Position numbers and translations under genes: made by a program. From assembly GCA_025499625.1 (NCBI GenBank), contig JAFMVD010000003.1:1-64000 (forward strand): a DNA stretch of 64,000 nucleotides, read 5' to 3'. Source of the DNA: Carboxylicivirga fragile. GTDB taxonomy: Bacteria; Bacteroidota; Bacteroidia; Bacteroidales; Marinilabiliaceae. The notes under the pieces were generated by a model that was not told the DNA's origin, made no database searches, and saw only the letters and a program-made list of their open reading frames with translations. Of this stretch, positions 61,748 to 64,000 are shown one piece after another (the stretch's first letter is position 1; every line of letters starts with the position of its first letter).

Positions 61748-62981
61748 TCAAACAAAAGTAATTGATTATACATTGATATTTCTGTTAATAGCATTTTCAG
61801 GAATTCCATTCTTTTACAGAGCGCATGTAATAATGATCGCTATGTGTTTGGTCGCACCATTGTTTGTATTTGTCTATCGAAAACGTAAAATCGATAAATT
61901 CATTATTTATTATTTGGTATTTGCCTTATTGATTCAGGCAGCTCAAATGCTCAAATTTTATTATTTTCCTCTACAAACCTTTCTTGGCTTACATCTACGA
62001 ATACTGTTTGCCTATTTAATCATTCGGGCTGTGGGTATTCGAAGCATTGAGTATTATGTTGATGTATTGAAGGTTTTTGTGCTGTGTAGTTTGATAATTT
62101 ACCTATCAACCTATATTGCGGTTGTTGAACATTTTTGGATAAATACTGTGGCACCCAATTTTGATAATCCTTTAATTACTAATCGAAGCTATCATATTTG
62201 GCCAAATATTATTCTATATACTTTTAATAGCCAAGGTGAAGGATTGATGTTTCTGAAGCGTAACTCTGGACCATTTTGGGAACCTGGTGCTTTTGCTGGA
62301 TTCTTAATTATAGCTTTGTTATTCAATATTATTCGAAAAGGACGATTAAATAATAAGACTAATTGGATATTGATACTTGGAGTGTTAAGTACGCTTTCAA
62401 CATCAGGGTACATTGCATTGGTATTCGTGATATTGTCATATTTTATTACTCAACGAAACCTTGTTCGGAAAATGATCTATGTACCTTTGCTCATTCTAAT
62501 ATCAATTATTCTCTTTTTGTCGGTCGATTTTATTGGGGCTAAAATTCAAAGAAAACTCTCATTTACCAACCAAACCTACAATACACGATTTAAAAGTGCC
62601 AAGCTGGATGTTGAGGATTTTATAGCTAATCCATTTGTGGGATTGGGACGCTCCGAGAAAACGCGATTTAAAGGTGAAAGTAATGATAGGACTATACATA
62701 GGAATAATGGCGTTACCAACTTTTTAGCCATGTATGGGCTCTTTGTTTTTGTCTTTTATTTTGGAATGATTTTTAAGTCGCTTAAGACCATGTGCATCTA
62801 TTATGATCGACCCATAAAATTTGCATTTTTAGCACTGTTAGCAGTTTTTATTATTGGTTTTGCCGAAGTGTATTTTACCAAGGTATTCTTCTTTGGGCTA
62901 ACCATGTTGCATCTCTTATATCAGCCACGTTCACAAGAAGATGGCGTATTAAGTGAAAAAGATGAGGAGGTTGCTTCATGA
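61731..62981 (+). CDS. Wzy-like polysaccharide polymerase / O-antigen ligase-type membrane protein
   Basis: Encodes 416 residues with about eleven hydrophobic segments and a large loop near 145-195 (NPLITNRSYHIWPNIILYTF...RNSGPFWEPGAFAG). The RNSGPFWEPGAFAG phrase and ANPFVGLGRSEKTRF fit Wzy/O-antigen ligase-type proteins, which join repeat units at the periplasmic side. A start nine bases later is equally possible. It overlaps the previous gene by 17 bp and the next by four (ATGA). Confidence 0.85.
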   Translation: MKWMINQTKVIDYTLIFLLIAFSGIPFFYRAHVIMIAMCLVAPLFVFVYRKRKIDKFIIYYLVFALLIQAAQMLKFYYFPLQTFLGLHLRILFAYLIIRAVGIRSIEYYVDVLKVFVLCSLIIYLSTYIAVVEHFWINTVAPNFDNPLITNRSYHIWPNIILYTFNSQGEGLMFLKRNSGPFWEPGAFAGFLIIALLFNIIRKGRLNNKTNWILILGVLSTLSTSGYIALVFVILSYFITQRNLVRKMIYVPLLILISIILFLSVDFIGAKIQRKLSFTNQTYNTRFKSAKLDVEDFIANPFVGLGRSEKTRFKGESNDRTIHRNNGVTNFLAMYGLFVFVFYFGMIFKSLKTMCIYYDRPIKFAFLALLAVFIIGFAEVYFTKVFFFGLTMLHLLYQPRSQEDGVLSEKDEEVAS

Positions 62982-63856
62982 AAGTATATGTTGTAATAGC
63001 TGTGCATAATCGCAAGAAGTACACTTTGAACTGTTTGTCTTTGCTGGAAAAACAGACCTTTCAAAACTTTGAGGTTATCATTGTTGATGATGGTTCAGAT
63101 GATGGCACAAGTAATGATATTAAGGCGATTTATCCGCATGTTAAGATAATACATGGAGATGGATCGTGGTGGTGGACCCGCTCAATGAATGAAGGTTTTA
63201 AGGTTGCTCTTGATGAGGGGGCTGATTTGATTATCACTTTAAATAATGATGTGAGTTTTGATGAAAACTTGATTCAAAACTTAATTGAATTGAATGAGCA
63301 ACACCCAGATAGTCTGATTGGATGTTTGAATTTGATTCATAGAAAGAAACCTTACGTATTTTTCTCAGGGATAAAAAAGAATATTTGGTGGAAAGCAAAA
63401 GAAGTTAAATATCACAAGGCATTTTCATTGCTTGAAAAGGATGAATTGAAAGGTTTGCATCATACTACTTGTTTAAATGGGAGGGGTACATTGATTCCAA
63501 GAGCAGTTTTTGAAAAAGTTGGCCTGCTCGATGAGTTGAGCTTCCCTCAATATGCGTCTGATTACGATTTTGTGCTTCGAGCATCCAATTATGGATTTCC
63601 TGCGTTTATTACTTGGGATGTAGCCATCTCTTCATTTATTGAAGAAACAGGAGAGGGAAAAAGTTTTATCGATCAAAGTTGGTTAGCTTTTATACGATCC
63701 TTTTTTAATCGATATTCATCAACAAGTATTCGCATGTGGGTTAAATATTATATACGTCATGCTGGAATCGGTGCTATGTCAGGTGTTGTTTTTCAGGTTT
63801 TACGTCAGATATACGCTTTTAAACGAAAGCGCAATTTATTAAATACGCTTAAGTAA
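62978..63856 (+). CDS. Family 2 glycosyltransferase
   Basis: Encodes 292 residues with a GT-A fold. The nucleotide-binding opening VVIAVHNRKKYTLNCLSLLEKQ, the VDDGSDDGTSNDI stretch and ITLNNDVSFDENLI (DxD-like NND, about 88-94) are typical; LNGRGTLIPRAVFEKVGLLDELSFPQYASDYDFVLRA is the acceptor-side region. It resembles rhamnosyl- or galactofuranosyl-type GT2 enzymes. ATGA overlap with the polymerase gene. Confidence 0.92.
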   Translation: MKVYVVIAVHNRKKYTLNCLSLLEKQTFQNFEVIIVDDGSDDGTSNDIKAIYPHVKIIHGDGSWWWTRSMNEGFKVALDEGADLIITLNNDVSFDENLIQNLIELNEQHPDSLIGCLNLIHRKKPYVFFSGIKKNIWWKAKEVKYHKAFSLLEKDELKGLHHTTCLNGRGTLIPRAVFEKVGLLDELSFPQYASDYDFVLRASNYGFPAFITWDVAISSFIEETGEGKSFIDQSWLAFIRSFFNRYSSTSIRMWVKYYIRHAGIGAMSGVVFQVLRQIYAFKRKRNLLNTLK

Positions 63857-64000
63857 ATGATCTCATTTATCATCATAGGGCGCAATGAATCAAAGATACT
63901 ACCTAAATGCTTGGATAGTGTTAGAAGCTGTATTGATGAAAATAAATTGGATGCTGAAGTAATCTATCTTGATTCTGATTCTACAGATAATAGCATCGAA
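63857..64000 (+). CDS. Family 2 glycosyltransferase, 5' part only
   Basis: The first 48 codons, beginning directly after the preceding stop (TAAATG): MISFIIIGRNESKILPKCLD, then VIYLDSDSTDNSIE. This is the GT-A opening with the UDP-binding region and DSDSTDNS stretch of family 2 enzymes. The gene runs off the window. Confidence 0.88.
   Translation, partial: MISFIIIGRNESKILPKCLDSVRSCIDENKLDAEVIYLDSDSTDNSIE

Noticed and set aside
1..64000. CRISPR array, rRNA, tRNA or prophage
   Set aside because: No regularly spaced identical repeats, no rRNA text, no complete tRNA and no phage structural genes were seen on either strand.

Overview
The window is 64 kb of AT-rich DNA from a member of the Bacteroidota, most likely a marine, facultatively or strictly anaerobic Marinilabiliales/Bacteroidales-type organism. 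The phylum assignment rests on many SSC-type lipoproteins and outer-membrane beta-barrels, promoters of the TTTG-N19-TAnnTTTG type (a perfect one at 11856-11886), a sensor kinase with Reg_prop/Y_Y_Y architecture, and a Wza/Wzc exopolysaccharide operon. An oxygen-sensitive glycyl radical enzyme with its activase supports an anaerobic lifestyle. No rRNA, tRNA or CRISPR array was found.

Layout. 61-7029 (minus strand): a type IV McrB (with EVE domain) / McrC restriction module, closely followed by a lipoprotein, a small protein ending like a beta-grasp carrier, and a DUF5724/DUF4132-like helical-repeat protein that stops early. 7183-11592 (minus): envelope and hypothetical proteins (lipoprotein, beta-barrel, unknown, WG-repeat/TonB-C) with a duplicated 3' gene tail at two places. 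11642-16898 (plus): a compact four-gene locus made of a Nudix/NrtR-like regulator, an SPFH protein, an NAD-kinase-like protein, and a methyltransferase fused to two degenerate Nudix-like modules. Its control regions carry an iteron-like palindrome array, a promoter-embedded operator and an interlocking (pseudoknot-like) inverted repeat. 17342-29791: FKBP lipoprotein, Spy-like protein, bile-acid-type symporter, class V PLP enzyme, beta-barrel, lipoprotein ADP-ribosylglycohydrolase, CorA, MscL, GH2 glycosidase, SMP-30 lactonase. 29992-33624: glycyl radical enzyme whose active-site residue spacing fits trans-4-hydroxyproline dehydratase (HypD), plus its activase. 34127-42057: small metabolic, regulatory and envelope genes (CDP-alcohol transferase, Crp/Fnr regulator, haloalkane-dehalogenase-like lipoprotein, NYN/LOTUS protein, AraC/MFS pair). 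42327-46236: an accessory region with two long imperfect palindromes, a gene bounded by integron-like GTT core sites, and a tyrosine recombinase whose N-terminal part lies in a different frame. 46677-55918: surface lipoproteins including a collagen-like one, a TetR/nitroreductase/alcohol dehydrogenase operon with two matching operator motifs, a large sensor kinase, RuvX and peptide deformylase. 56218-64000: the start of an exopolysaccharide operon (Wza, Wzc, glycosyltransferases, Wzy) running off the right edge.

Two systems stand out. One is the Nudix/SPFH/NAD-kinase-like/methyltransferase locus, whose composition suggests sensing or processing of an NAD(P)-like or nucleotide-linked metabolite. 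The other is the integron-like cassette next to a XerD-type (not IntI-type) recombinase. Three copies of a palindromic repeat of roughly 75-150 bp, two of them with inverted ends, are scattered at 29.8, 31.0 and 38.7 kb.
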